From: Ruegeria atlantica
GTDB lineage: Bacteria > Pseudomonadota > Alphaproteobacteria > Rhodobacterales > Rhodobacteraceae
Direction of reading: 5' to 3'
Assembly: GCF_001458195.1 (NCBI RefSeq)
Contig: NZ_CYPU01000071.1
Span: 62,001 to 126,000 of the forward strand
Length of the DNA stretch: 64,000 bases
Below the pieces are notes generated by a model, which searched no databases, was not told the DNA's origin, and saw nothing but the letters and a program-made list of their open reading frames with translations. Below are positions 9,134 through 18,090 of this stretch, in pieces. The translations under genes and the position numbers were made by a program. Within the stretch, counting starts at the first letter, position 1. Every line of letters begins with the position of its first letter.

Positions 9134-11932
9134 CTAATGCGCCTCGGCCCAGTTCGCACCCTGCCCGGCATCCACGCTCAGCTTTACGTCCAGCTTCACC
9201 GCCGGATCAGATGCGCCTTCCATCACGTCGCGCGCGACATCGATCAAAGGGTCCACCGCATCCTCGGCAACTTCGAACAGCAATTCGTCATGCACCTGCA
9301 GCAGCATCTTGGCGGGCAGACCATTGATCGCATCTGGCATCCGCACCATCGCGCGCCGGATTACATCCGCCGCCGTTCCCTGAATCGGTGCATTGATCGC
9401 CGCCCGGCGCGAGAACCCCGCATGCGGCCCCTTGGCATTGATCTCGGGCGTATGAATTTTGCGCCCGAACAAGGTCTGCACATAGCAATGTTCTTTGGCG
9501 AAGGCGACGGTGTCGTCCATGTAGCGACGAATACCCGGAAAGCGTTCAAAATAGCGGTCGATGAACCCCTGTGCCTCGGCCCGCGGGATGCGCAGGTTGC
9601 GCGCCAGGCCAAAGCCTGAAATGCCGTAGATTACACCAAAGTTGATCGCCTTGGCCTGACGGCGGATATCCGGCGTCATCTCGTCCAGTGGCACATCGAA
9701 CATCTCGGACGCGGTCATGGCGTGAATGTCCAGCCCATCGGAAAATGCCTGTTTCAGAGCCGAAATATCAGCGATATGCGCCAGAATGCGCAGCTCGATT
9801 TGGCTGTAGTCAAGGCTGACCAGTACGTTGCCCGGCTCGGCAATGAACGCCTCGCGAATTCGGCGACCTTCCTCGGTGCGCACTGGGATGTTTTGCAGGT
9901 TCGGATCGGTCGAGGCCAGACGGCCCGTGTTCGCCCCAGTGATCGAATAAGACGTATGCACCCTACCCGTATCGGGGTTGATATGGGTCTGCAGCGCGTC
10001 CGTGTAGGTCGATTTCAGCTTGGACAACTGCCGCCAGTCCAATACACGACGTGGCAATTCATGCTCGGTTGCCAGATCTTCCAGGATATCAGCGCCGGTC
10101 GAATATTTCCCGGTCTTACCCTTTTTGCCGCCTTCCAGACCCATCTTGTCGAACAGGATCTCGCCCAGTTGAGCCGGGGAGCCGACGTTGAAATTCTCAC
10201 CCGCCAATTCGTGGATTTCAGCCTCTAATCCGGCCATTTTCTGGGCAAATGCGTTGGACATCCGGCTCAGCACATCGCGATCGACCTTGATGCCGTGCAT
10301 TTCCATCTCGGCCAGAACCGGCACCAGCGGGCGTTCGAGCGTCTCATATACCGTTGTCACCTGCACCTGATGCAGTTGCGGTTTGAACAGCTTCCATAGG
10401 CGCAGAGTTATATCGGCATCTTCGGCCGCATAGGCGGTCGCCTCATCAATCGGCACCTTGTCGAAAGTGATCGCCGATTTACCCGAACCCAGCAGCGGTT
10501 TGATCGGGATCGGAGTGTGATTCAGATAGCGTTCGGACAAGGTATCCATACCATGCCCATGCTCACCCCCATGCATCGCGTAGGACATCAGCATCGTGTC
10601 ATCGATTGGTGCCACGTTCACGCCATAGCGGACGAAAATCTTGGCGTCGTATTTCATGTTCTGCCCAATCTTCAGGATCGACGGGTCTTCGAACATAGGT
10701 TTGAGCAGATTCAGGGCCTCATTGACGGGCATTTGGCCCTCGGCCAGCGCGTCTGAACCGAACAGATCGTCGCTGGCGCTTTCGCGGTGGATCAGCGGGA
10801 TGTAACACGCCTCGCCCGGCTCAACCGACAGGGAGATGCCAACAAGATCAGCGATCATTTCATTCAGGCCGGTGGTCTCCGTATCCACGGCGATCCAGCC
10901 GCGCTCATACGCCTGGTCGATCCATTTTTGCAGCGCACTCGCATCCCTTACGCATTCATACTTTGACGCATCAAAGGGGATAACTTCAGCTTCGACCACC
11001 TCAGCAGCTGGCGCAGGCGCATCGGCAATCGCTGGTGCTTCGGCACCCAACTTTTCCGCGATCCGCTTGGTGAGCGTGCGAAACTCCATATCTGCCAGAA
11101 AACCCAGCAAGGTTTCAGGTTCGGGGTCTTTCACCTCAAGATCGTCCAGCGTGAAATCCAGCGGTGTGTTCTCGTCCAGTTGCACCAGTTTCTTCGACAG
11201 TTCGATCTGGTCGCGCTTTTCGATCAGGGTCTGGCGGCGCTTTGGCTGCTTAATTTCTTCGGCCCGGTCCAGCAACGTTTCCAGATCACCATATTCGTTG
11301 ATCAGCAGGGCGGCCGTTTTGACCCCAATGCCTGGAGCCCCGGGCACGTTATCGACGCTGTCGCCCGCCAGTGCCTGCACATCAACCACGCGTTCAGGGC
11401 CAACGCCGAATTTCTCAATCACGCCATCGCGGTCGATGCGTTTGTTCTTCATCGCATCCAGCATTTCGACACCGCCGCCAACCAGCTGCATCAGGTCCTT
11501 GTCCGAGCTTACGATTGTCACACGCCCGCCCGCCTCACGCGCCTGCACAGCAAGGGTCGCGATGATGTCGTCGGCCTCGTACCCTTCCAACTCTTTGCAA
11601 GCGATGTTGAAAGCTTTCGTTGCTTCGCGTGTCAGGGGCATCTGCGGGCGCAGGTCCTCGGGCATCGCTTCGCGGTTGGCCTTGTAGAGGTCATACATAT
11701 CGTTGCGGAACGTGTGCGAGCCCTTGTCGAAGATCACCGCCACATGGGTCGGTGCGTCCGGGCCAGCGTTCCCTTCAACATATTTCTGCAACATGTTGCA
11801 AAAGCCAGAAACTGCGCCAATCGGCAGCCCGTCCGACTTTCGCGTCAGTGGCGGCAGCGCGTGATAGGCCCTAAAAATAAAGGCCGATCCGTCAATCAGA
11901 TGCAGGTGACACCCTTTTCCGAAATTGCTCAT
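9134..11932 (-). CDS. polA: DNA polymerase I
   Basis: A 932-residue three-domain polymerase. The 5'-3' exonuclease (residues about 10-300) has VIFDKGSHTFR, EGYEADDIIATLA and GDSVDNVPGAPGIG. The 3'-5' exonuclease (about 335-530) keeps DTETTGL and YAAEDADITL, so proofreading appears intact. The polymerase domain has LDYSQIELRILAH near residue 706 and QVHDELLFEV near 880. It repairs gaps and removes RNA primers. It is a single gene with about 125 bp upstream. Confidence 0.97.
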   Translation of the reverse strand: MSNFGKGCHLHLIDGSAFIFRAYHALPPLTRKSDGLPIGAVSGFCNMLQKYVEGNAGPDAPTHVAVIFDKGSHTFRNDMYDLYKANREAMPEDLRPQMPLTREATKAFNIACKELEGYEADDIIATLAVQAREAGGRVTIVSSDKDLMQLVGGGVEMLDAMKNKRIDRDGVIEKFGVGPERVVDVQALAGDSVDNVPGAPGIGVKTAALLINEYGDLETLLDRAEEIKQPKRRQTLIEKRDQIELSKKLVQLDENTPLDFTLDDLEVKDPEPETLLGFLADMEFRTLTKRIAEKLGAEAPAIADAPAPAAEVVEAEVIPFDASKYECVRDASALQKWIDQAYERGWIAVDTETTGLNEMIADLVGISLSVEPGEACYIPLIHRESASDDLFGSDALAEGQMPVNEALNLLKPMFEDPSILKIGQNMKYDAKIFVRYGVNVAPIDDTMLMSYAMHGGEHGHGMDTLSERYLNHTPIPIKPLLGSGKSAITFDKVPIDEATAYAAEDADITLRLWKLFKPQLHQVQVTTVYETLERPLVPVLAEMEMHGIKVDRDVLSRMSNAFAQKMAGLEAEIHELAGENFNVGSPAQLGEILFDKMGLEGGKKGKTGKYSTGADILEDLATEHELPRRVLDWRQLSKLKSTYTDALQTHINPDTGRVHTSYSITGANTGRLASTDPNLQNIPVRTEEGRRIREAFIAEPGNVLVSLDYSQIELRILAHIADISALKQAFSDGLDIHAMTASEMFDVPLDEMTPDIRRQAKAINFGVIYGISGFGLARNLRIPRAEAQGFIDRYFERFPGIRRYMDDTVAFAKEHCYVQTLFGRKIHTPEINAKGPHAGFSRRAAINAPIQGTAADVIRRAMVRMPDAINGLPAKMLLQVHDELLFEVAEDAVDPLIDVARDVMEGASDPAVKLDVKLSVDAGQGANWAEAH

Positions 11933-12056
11933 GCGCGCGCTCCGTTCTGGTTGGAAACGGTTCTGCCACAGGCCCGCGTGGGTGGCCAGTAAAGAAGGTA
12001 GTCAATCCACACAAGAGGCCGGAAAACTGTGCCGGAACGTTAACGCAGGCCGTCAA

Positions 12057-12719
12057 TCACGCGACCCGGAATTCCTGCCCGGTTCTGTCCCAGATCAGCC
12101 CCACACGCTCGGCAATGCCCTTCATCTGCTTGTGCAGCGACCGGTCGTTCAACCTGCGGCTCAATGTGCGCAAGGGAACAAGATTACGTTCTCCATACCC
12201 GTCGATCAGCAGAAACATTCGGGTTTCGTTGCGCAGCCCGTAGACAATGTTGGTCTCGTGAATATCGCGGGCAACAATCTGAAGCTGAAACAGTTTTTTG
12301 GCAAAGCTGTTCAGTTCATTCAGAACATCATTGCTCAGCGCTCCATCCTCGCACAGCTTCGCAAGGGGACGCGCGAGCTGTCCGTCACCGGATTCAATTC
12401 GTTCCACAATGATCGCCGGGCCAATGTCGGTTTGCGCTATGCCAAAACATCGCGCCAAAGGCAGTTGCTCGATGTCGGTCCCGCTTTTCAGCGCCGCCTT
12501 CATCTCACCCTCGATTTCCTTCAGCGCATTGCGAAAAACAGAATCGGGCAGAAGCCGCCGGATCAACCGTTTTGCAAAGGATCGGTTGGGCCGTTTGCGC
12601 GGGCGCGTCACCTTTACCAATAAGTGGGATTGCCCCGGACAGGCATACACGTCTCGATGTCCGCCGCTGGCAATCGGGTCCTGATCGGACACCCGCAAAA
12701 GCTGCACTGCAAAAAGCAT
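12057..12719 (-). CDS. YrbL-family (PhoP-regulated kinase-like) protein
   Basis: A 220-residue protein matching the YrbL family, which has a degenerate kinase-like fold: DPIASGGHRDVYACPG (glycine-loop-like), LLVKVTRPR (Lys), and near the C-terminus ARDIHETNIVYG (catalytic-loop-like) and LLIDGYGERN (DFG-like). I chose the ATG at 12719 because GGAGG lies just upstream and the longer in-frame extension would overlap the zinc-ribbon gene. Function is unknown. Confidence 0.8.
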   Translation of the reverse strand: MLFAVQLLRVSDQDPIASGGHRDVYACPGQSHLLVKVTRPRKRPNRSFAKRLIRRLLPDSVFRNALKEIEGEMKAALKSGTDIEQLPLARCFGIAQTDIGPAIIVERIESGDGQLARPLAKLCEDGALSNDVLNELNSFAKKLFQLQIVARDIHETNIVYGLRNETRMFLLIDGYGERNLVPLRTLSRRLNDRSLHKQMKGIAERVGLIWDRTGQEFRVA

Positions 12720-12732
12720 CCGGCCTCCGAAT

Positions 12733-12948
12733 TTATTGCGCGTCGTGCTCCGACAGTACGTATTTGCAATCGCAATATGGGCATTCGACCCAGCCGGTAT
12801 CTTCGGGAATCTGCAACCAAACGCGCGGATGGCCCAATGCGCCTTCGCCGCCGTCACAGGCAACACGTGCGGTTTCGACGATCTTGGTTTCCGGTGCATC
12901 AAGTGTCACGGCTGGCGATCCTTCATTGGTTGTCGGCCTCGCGGGCAT
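12733..12948 (-). CDS. Zinc-finger (CHCC, NDUFS6-like) protein
   Basis: A 71-residue protein whose C-terminal half matches the COG4391 zf-CHCC family: ACDGGEGALGHPRVWLQIP followed by VECPYCDCKY. The zinc ligands would be the Cys of ACDGG, the His of GHPR and the two Cys of CPYC. The family resembles the zinc subunit of complex I. It lies 13 bp upstream of the YrbL gene on the same strand and is probably co-transcribed. The family often runs about 60 residues, so a downstream start is possible. Confidence 0.82.
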   Translation of the reverse strand: MPARPTTNEGSPAVTLDAPETKIVETARVACDGGEGALGHPRVWLQIPEDTGWVECPYCDCKYVLSEHDAQ

Positions 12949-12963
12949 GCATTAGGTGCGTTT

Positions 12964-13989
12964 ATGAGCGATGAGCAAACCGGGGGCAAGGGTCTCATGA
13001 CCGATGCGGCAATCAGGATCGATGGACTGCGCAAGACCTATCGTGGCGGCAAGGGCCAGCCCGAGAAACAGGCACTGAAGGGCATTGACCTGAGAATTCC
13101 ACGGGGGTCGGTGTTTGGCCTGCTGGGCCCGAACGGGGCCGGTAAATCGACCTTGATCAACATTCTGGCTGGTCTGGTGGTGAAATCGGCCGGTTCAGTG
13201 TCGATCTGGGGGTACGATCAGGACCGCAACCCACGCCAGTCCCGCGCCGCGATTGGCGTGATGCCGCAAGAGCTGAACCTTGACCCGTTTTTTACCCCCC
13301 GCGGCGCGTTGGAGGTGCAGGCCGGTTTGTACGGCGTACCCAAGTCCGAGCGCCGTAGCGATGAGATCCTTGAACTGGTCGGCCTCAGCGACAAGGCCGA
13401 AGCCTATGCCCGCACCCTGTCGGGTGGCATGCGGCGGCGGTTGCTGCTGGCAAAGGCGCTGGTGCATCACCCCAAGATCCTGGTGCTGGATGAACCGACG
13501 GCAGGCGTGGATATCGAACTGCGCCAAATGCTGTGGGCTAATGTGCGCAAGCTGAACGAACAGGGTATGACCATCATCCTGACCACGCATTACCTGGAAG
13601 AAGCCCAGGAAATGTGTGACGAGATTGCCATCATCAACCACGGTGAAAAAATCGCTCAGGATAGCACCGCCAACCTGCTGGGCCGAATGGACAGCCGAAC
13701 CATGGTGATCGTGCCCGACAACCCAGTTGTCGATCTGCCCGCAACCGAAGGGGTCGAAGCCGCCTTGCGCGACGATGGTAACCTTGTTCTGCAATATCGC
13801 AGCGCCCAAACCAACGCCGAGCAGGTTCTTGAAGCTGTCCGCGCAGCCAATATCCGCATTCGCGACGTCCGCACTGAAGAGGCTGATCTAGAGGATGTGT
13901 TCCTCGCCTTGACGTCCAGCCGCTCCGAGGACACCCCGGCGGTTGATCCGGATCAGCCGCGCCGTGGGATGCATAGGGTTAAGCTTTAG
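12964..13989 (+). CDS. ABC transporter ATP-binding protein (ABC-2 type)
   Basis: About 341 residues. Walker A GLLGPNGAGKST, Q-loop MPQELNL, signature LSGGMRRR, Walker B ILVLDEPTAGVD and the H-loop LTTHYLEEA are intact. The sequence resembles DrrA/CcmA-type exporter ATPases with a C-terminal regulatory domain. A second start at 12997 (MTDAAIRI) is also possible. No ABC-2 permease lies next to it: downstream is a convergent DUF1203 gene and upstream is the opposite-strand zinc-ribbon gene. It therefore works with a distant permease or is an orphan. Confidence 0.9.
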   Translation: MSDEQTGGKGLMTDAAIRIDGLRKTYRGGKGQPEKQALKGIDLRIPRGSVFGLLGPNGAGKSTLINILAGLVVKSAGSVSIWGYDQDRNPRQSRAAIGVMPQELNLDPFFTPRGALEVQAGLYGVPKSERRSDEILELVGLSDKAEAYARTLSGGMRRRLLLAKALVHHPKILVLDEPTAGVDIELRQMLWANVRKLNEQGMTIILTTHYLEEAQEMCDEIAIINHGEKIAQDSTANLLGRMDSRTMVIVPDNPVVDLPATEGVEAALRDDGNLVLQYRSAQTNAEQVLEAVRAANIRIRDVRTEEADLEDVFLALTSSRSEDTPAVDPDQPRRGMHRVKL

Positions 13990-14450
13990 TCTCGGTCGAT
14001 TCGGGCCTGATAGCAGTTGTTTCGCGCGGATCGTACATGGATATAGGCCACATCTGGCCGGGCAAAGATATCTCTGACTTTTGCACCGATCTGATCCGTG
14101 GGCGTGATCGCCCCGGTGCCATAGACGATGCGGTCATCTGTGCCATAGCCCTTAATAAGGTAGTCGGGCGACGAGGTCAGAATCTCGGGCAGGTCTTGCC
14201 CCTCGTATCGCTCACAGGGTGCAGCACACAGAAAGATTGGCCCGGTTTCCGCATATGGATGTGTCTCTAAAAAGGGCCTGTGGGCCAAGACCAGCATTTC
14301 TTCGCCCTCGGGAATATTTTGCAAACAATGGCGACACGGGTTACCGGCACCCGTGGAAACGGCCCGTTCTGGCGTTGCGCCATAAGCATCCGGGTGTCCT
14401 GCCTGAAGGGCGCGTACGTCGTCGGTGGGCAATGCGGTGATTTTGAACAT
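13986..14450 (-). CDS. DUF1203 family protein
   Basis: A 154-residue protein. DUF1203 features: FKITALPTDDVRAL at the start, GNPCRHCLQNIPEGEEML, and SGPIF-like TGPIFLCAAPCERY. The family has no known activity. The start at 14450 is backed by AGGAG about 8 nt upstream. Its stop overlaps the ABC ATPase stop, and it diverges from dnaE2 across a 109-bp gap that holds the SOS box. Confidence 0.82.
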   Translation of the reverse strand: MFKITALPTDDVRALQAGHPDAYGATPERAVSTGAGNPCRHCLQNIPEGEEMLVLAHRPFLETHPYAETGPIFLCAAPCERYEGQDLPEILTSSPDYLIKGYGTDDRIVYGTGAITPTDQIGAKVRDIFARPDVAYIHVRSARNNCYQARIDRD

Positions 14451-14528
14451 TTCAGGTCTCCTTTTTCCCGACATTGCCCATCGGACCAAACCCAATCGAC
14501 CCGTTTCCTGCGCAAAGGACTCGAAAAA

Positions 14529-14543
14529 GAACAAAACGTGAAT
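14529..14543 (+). promoter_or_regulatory. Probable LexA (SOS) box upstream of dnaE2
   Basis: GAACAAAACGTGAAT fits the alphaproteobacterial LexA consensus GAAC-N7-GAAC with one mismatch in the last base. It ends 16 bp before the dnaE2 ATG. A perfect copy precedes imuB at 20666, which supports the call. Confidence 0.65.
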
Positions 14544-14559
14544 ATAATATGGAATCGTC

Positions 14560-17478
14560 ATGTATGCCGAGCTGTCGATCACGTCGAATTTCACCTTCCT
14601 CACCGGGGCGTCCCACCCCGAGGAGTATATGGAGCGTGCCGTCACCCTGGGCCTGCCCGCCATCGCCATCGCTGATGACAACTCGGTCGCCGGGATCGTC
14701 CGCGCCCATACGCAGGCGCGCGAGATTACCCGCAAGGTGCGCGAACGGCTGGAGTGGGAGGCGCAGAACACCTCCATAGGCCCGCCTTGCCCCGATCACA
14801 TCCCCAAACCGTCCTCGTACCCGATCCACGCGGTGCCCCGCCTGATACCGGCGGCACGACTGATCTTTACCGACGCACCCACGGTTACCGCCCTGCCCCT
14901 GAACCGGCAGGGCTGGGCCAACCTATGCCGTATCCTGTCCAAAGGCCGCCTGCGCGCCGAAAAAGGCGACTGCATCCTGCACTTGTCCGACCTGCTGGAG
15001 TTTTCCGACGGCCTCCACTTGCTGCTGTGGCCACAAACGGCCCGGTCTCCGGGCGGCGCGGACGGCTGGCGGACACAAGCGCAACAGCTGACGCGCCGCT
15101 TTGTCGGGCGGATGCATCTGTTGATGCACCCCCGGTATGATGGCGCAGATAGCGCGTTTTTCTCTATATTAGAGACTGAATCAAAACAACTCGATATCCC
15201 CACCCTCGCCAGTGCCACGCCGATGATGCATCACGGGGGCCGCCGCAAGCTGGGGGATGTGCTGACCGCTATCCGCCTGCGCCGCAAGGTCGATGAGCTG
15301 GGCCGAGACGCACTTGCAAATGGCGAACAACGTCTGCGATCCGAGTCCGAAATGCTGCGCATTTTCAAAGGTTATGAGGGGGCCGTCGCCCGCGCGCATG
15401 AACTCAGCGAACAGCTCACATTCTCGCTGGACGAGCTGCGTTATGAGTACCCCAGCGAGGGCAGCGAGCAGGAAACCCCGACCCAACGCCTGCATCGTCT
15501 GGCGCATGAAGGGTTGCAATGGCGCTATCCGGCAGGCGCATCCGAGAAGGCGAAAAAGATGCTGGCGCATGAGCTCGCCCTGATCGGCAAGCTGAAATAC
15601 GAACCCTACTTTCTGACAGTCCGCGATATCGTTCATTTCGCCCGCTCGCGCGACATCCTCTGCCAGGGACGCGGCTCGGCGGCCAATTCGGTGGTCTGCT
15701 TCTGCCTCGGCATCACCGAAGTCAGCCCCGAGATGGGCACGATGGTCTTCGAACGCTTTGTCTCCGAGGCACGGGATGAGCCGCCCGATATCGACGTCGA
15801 TTTCGAACATGAGCGCCGCGAAGAGGTGATCCAGCACATCTATGACCGCTATGGCCGCCATCGCGCCGGCCTCTGTGCCACGGTCGTGCATTATCGCGGC
15901 AAACGCGCCATCCGCGAGGTTGGCCGCGCGATGGGACTAACCGAAGATACGATCTCAGCGCTCTCATCTCAGCTTTGGGGCTTCTTCTCCGCTGCGGGGC
16001 TTGAGGCGGAACGGATGCGCGAGATTGGCCTCGACCCCGAAGATCGCCGTCTAAAACAGACTCTAATGCTGGTATATGAGATCGACGGTTTCCCCCGTCA
16101 CCTGTCTCAGCATGTCGGCGGCTTCATCATCACCGAGGGGCGTCTGGACGAGCTTGTTCCTATCGAGAACGCCACGATGGAGGACCGCACGGTCATCTGC
16201 TGGGACAAGGACGATATCGACACGCTGGGCATCCTCAAGGTCGATGTCCTCAGCCTCGGGATGCTGACCTGCATTCGCAAGGCCTTTGACCTGATCGGTC
16301 AGCACCATCAGACCAGCTATACACTCGCCACCCTGCCGCCCGAGGACCCTGTCGTCTACGACATGCTGTGCAAGGCGGACTCGATTGGCGTGTTTCAGGT
16401 GGAATCGCGGGCACAGATGAACTTCCTTCCCCGGATGCGGCCGCGTAATTTCTATGATCTGGTGATCGAGGTCGCCATCATCCGCCCCGGCCCCATTCAG
16501 GGTGACATGGTCCACCCTTATATCCGCCGCCGGAACGGAGAGGAGGAGGTCAGCTTCCCCTCGGACGAGTTGGGCGAGGTGCTGGGCAAAACGCTGGGCG
16601 TGCCGCTGTTTCAGGAACAGGCCATGCAGATCGCCATTGTCGGCGCAGGCTTTACCCCGGAACAGGCCGACCGGCTACGCCGGTCTCTGGCAACCTTCAA
16701 GAAGCACGGCAATGTCAGCGAATTCCGCGCGCTATTCCTGCGCGGGATGAAACGCAACGGGTATGAGCAGAACTTCGCCGAACGCTGTTTTTCCCAGATC
16801 GAAGGCTTCGGCTCTTACGGTTTCCCAGAAAGCCACGCGGCCAGCTTTGCGCTGCTGGTCTATGCCTCGGCCTGGATCAAATGCCATCATCCGGGGATAT
16901 TTGCCTGCGCCCTGCTGAATTCGCAGCCAATGGGGTTCTATGCCCCCGCCCAGATCGTCCGCGATGCGCGCGAGCATGAGGTTCAAGTGCGCCCGGTCTG
17001 CATCAATGCCAGCTTTTGGGACAATGTGATGGAACCTGACGGTCAGGGCGGGCTGGCGCTGCGGCTGGGCTTCCGCCAGATCAAGGGCCTCAGCGAGGAA
17101 GATGCCAGCTGGCTGACAGCCGCGCGCGGCAATGGCTACCATCAGGTCGACGATGTTTGGCGCCGTGCCGGTTTGGGACCATCGGTGATCGAACGGCTGG
17201 CCGAGGCGGATGCCTTCGCCGCCTGCGACCTGACACGGCGCGAGGCATTGTGGCAGGCCAAAGCGATCGCCACAGCCAAACCCCTGCCGCTGTTCTCGCA
17301 AGATCTGGAAGGGGAGGAGCTGGATGAACCCGAGGCCTACCTGCCGAAAATGACCTTGGGCGAGCAGGTGGTCGAGGACTACGTCGCCACCCGCCTCAGC
17401 CTACGGGCGCATCCGGTGGCCCTGCTGCGGCATATTCTGACACCGGACCCGCGCGACAAAACCACGCCTGTCGCATGA
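14560..17478 (+). CDS. dnaE2: Error-prone DNA polymerase DnaE2 (C-terminally short)
   Basis: A 972-residue C-family polymerase of the SOS mutasome. The N-terminal PHP domain starts MYAELSITSNFTFLTGASHP. The catalytic acids lie in PPDIDVDFEHERREE (about residues 408-422). The fingers/thumb and HhH region follow. The protein stops after SLRAHPVALLRHILTPD, where typical DnaE2 proteins (about 1000-1100 aa) continue into an OB-fold domain. That domain is not found downstream in any frame, because a globin gene starts at once. It does error-prone lesion bypass with ImuA/ImuB. A LexA box precedes it; imuB lies 3.2 kb away and no imuA was seen. Confidence 0.92.
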   Translation: MYAELSITSNFTFLTGASHPEEYMERAVTLGLPAIAIADDNSVAGIVRAHTQAREITRKVRERLEWEAQNTSIGPPCPDHIPKPSSYPIHAVPRLIPAARLIFTDAPTVTALPLNRQGWANLCRILSKGRLRAEKGDCILHLSDLLEFSDGLHLLLWPQTARSPGGADGWRTQAQQLTRRFVGRMHLLMHPRYDGADSAFFSILETESKQLDIPTLASATPMMHHGGRRKLGDVLTAIRLRRKVDELGRDALANGEQRLRSESEMLRIFKGYEGAVARAHELSEQLTFSLDELRYEYPSEGSEQETPTQRLHRLAHEGLQWRYPAGASEKAKKMLAHELALIGKLKYEPYFLTVRDIVHFARSRDILCQGRGSAANSVVCFCLGITEVSPEMGTMVFERFVSEARDEPPDIDVDFEHERREEVIQHIYDRYGRHRAGLCATVVHYRGKRAIREVGRAMGLTEDTISALSSQLWGFFSAAGLEAERMREIGLDPEDRRLKQTLMLVYEIDGFPRHLSQHVGGFIITEGRLDELVPIENATMEDRTVICWDKDDIDTLGILKVDVLSLGMLTCIRKAFDLIGQHHQTSYTLATLPPEDPVVYDMLCKADSIGVFQVESRAQMNFLPRMRPRNFYDLVIEVAIIRPGPIQGDMVHPYIRRRNGEEEVSFPSDELGEVLGKTLGVPLFQEQAMQIAIVGAGFTPEQADRLRRSLATFKKHGNVSEFRALFLRGMKRNGYEQNFAERCFSQIEGFGSYGFPESHAASFALLVYASAWIKCHHPGIFACALLNSQPMGFYAPAQIVRDAREHEVQVRPVCINASFWDNVMEPDGQGGLALRLGFRQIKGLSEEDASWLTAARGNGYHQVDDVWRRAGLGPSVIERLAEADAFAACDLTRREALWQAKAIATAKPLPLFSQDLEGEELDEPEAYLPKMTLGEQVVEDYVATRLSLRAHPVALLRHILTPDPRDKTTPVA

Positions 17479-17528
17479 CCGCAGAACGGGGTATTGCCCC
17501 TGAACAGAGTCGAAATCGGACCACCCCA

Positions 17529-17942
17529 ATGACCAGACCCACCCTGCCCCCACGCTTTCCCGCGACGCCAGATCAGATCAACTCGCAGGTCCGCGCCTTT
17601 TATGCCCGCGTGCGCGAGGACACAGTAATGGGACCGGTCTTCAACAAACATGTCCACGACTGGCCCGCCCATGAGGAAAAGATCGCCGCCTTCTGGCGCA
17701 ACGCGATTTTGTTCGAGCGCAGCTATGACGGCAATCCGCAGCAGGTTCATATCGAACGTCCCGACGTAAAGCCCGAGTTCTTCGCCCATTGGCTGGATCT
17801 GTTTGAAGAGGTCGCGACGCAGACGCTGCCCCCTGAAACCGCGGTACCGTGGGTCGCGCTGGCGCGCCGCATTGGTGTGGGAATGAAGGCCGGTGTTCAA
17901 TCCGCGCGTCAACCCAAAGACGCACCCCCGATCCTGCGGTGA
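17529..17942 (+). CDS. Group III truncated hemoglobin
   Basis: About 137 residues from the ATG at 17529. Globin features: FYARVREDTVMGPVF (B-helix with Tyr B10), FWRNAILFERSYDGNPQQVH (proximal His in QVH) and FFAHWLDLFEEVA. The family binds O2/NO and is thought to detoxify NO or sense gases. A longer frame begins at 17475, overlapping the dnaE2 stop as ATGA. The shorter start fits the usual family N-terminus (MTRPTLPPRFP), although no good Shine-Dalgarno precedes either. It is probably co-transcribed with dnaE2. Confidence 0.85.
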   Translation: MTRPTLPPRFPATPDQINSQVRAFYARVREDTVMGPVFNKHVHDWPAHEEKIAAFWRNAILFERSYDGNPQQVHIERPDVKPEFFAHWLDLFEEVATQTLPPETAVPWVALARRIGVGMKAGVQSARQPKDAPPILR

Positions 17943-18090
17943 TCCCGCGTCATAGCGGCCATGCAATGTTAGCGGTAAATTAAGGACTATGCGCGCAGCC
18001 AAAATGGGTTTACTCAAAGGCAAGCCACCCGCAACATACGCGGTGTGATGGCACAGTCACAACACCGAAACATCACCCGAGGCCACAACG

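Noticed and set aside
13195..13809. Long minus-strand open frame opposite the ABC ATPase
   Set aside because: It is the antisense shadow of a gene with intact Walker and signature motifs.
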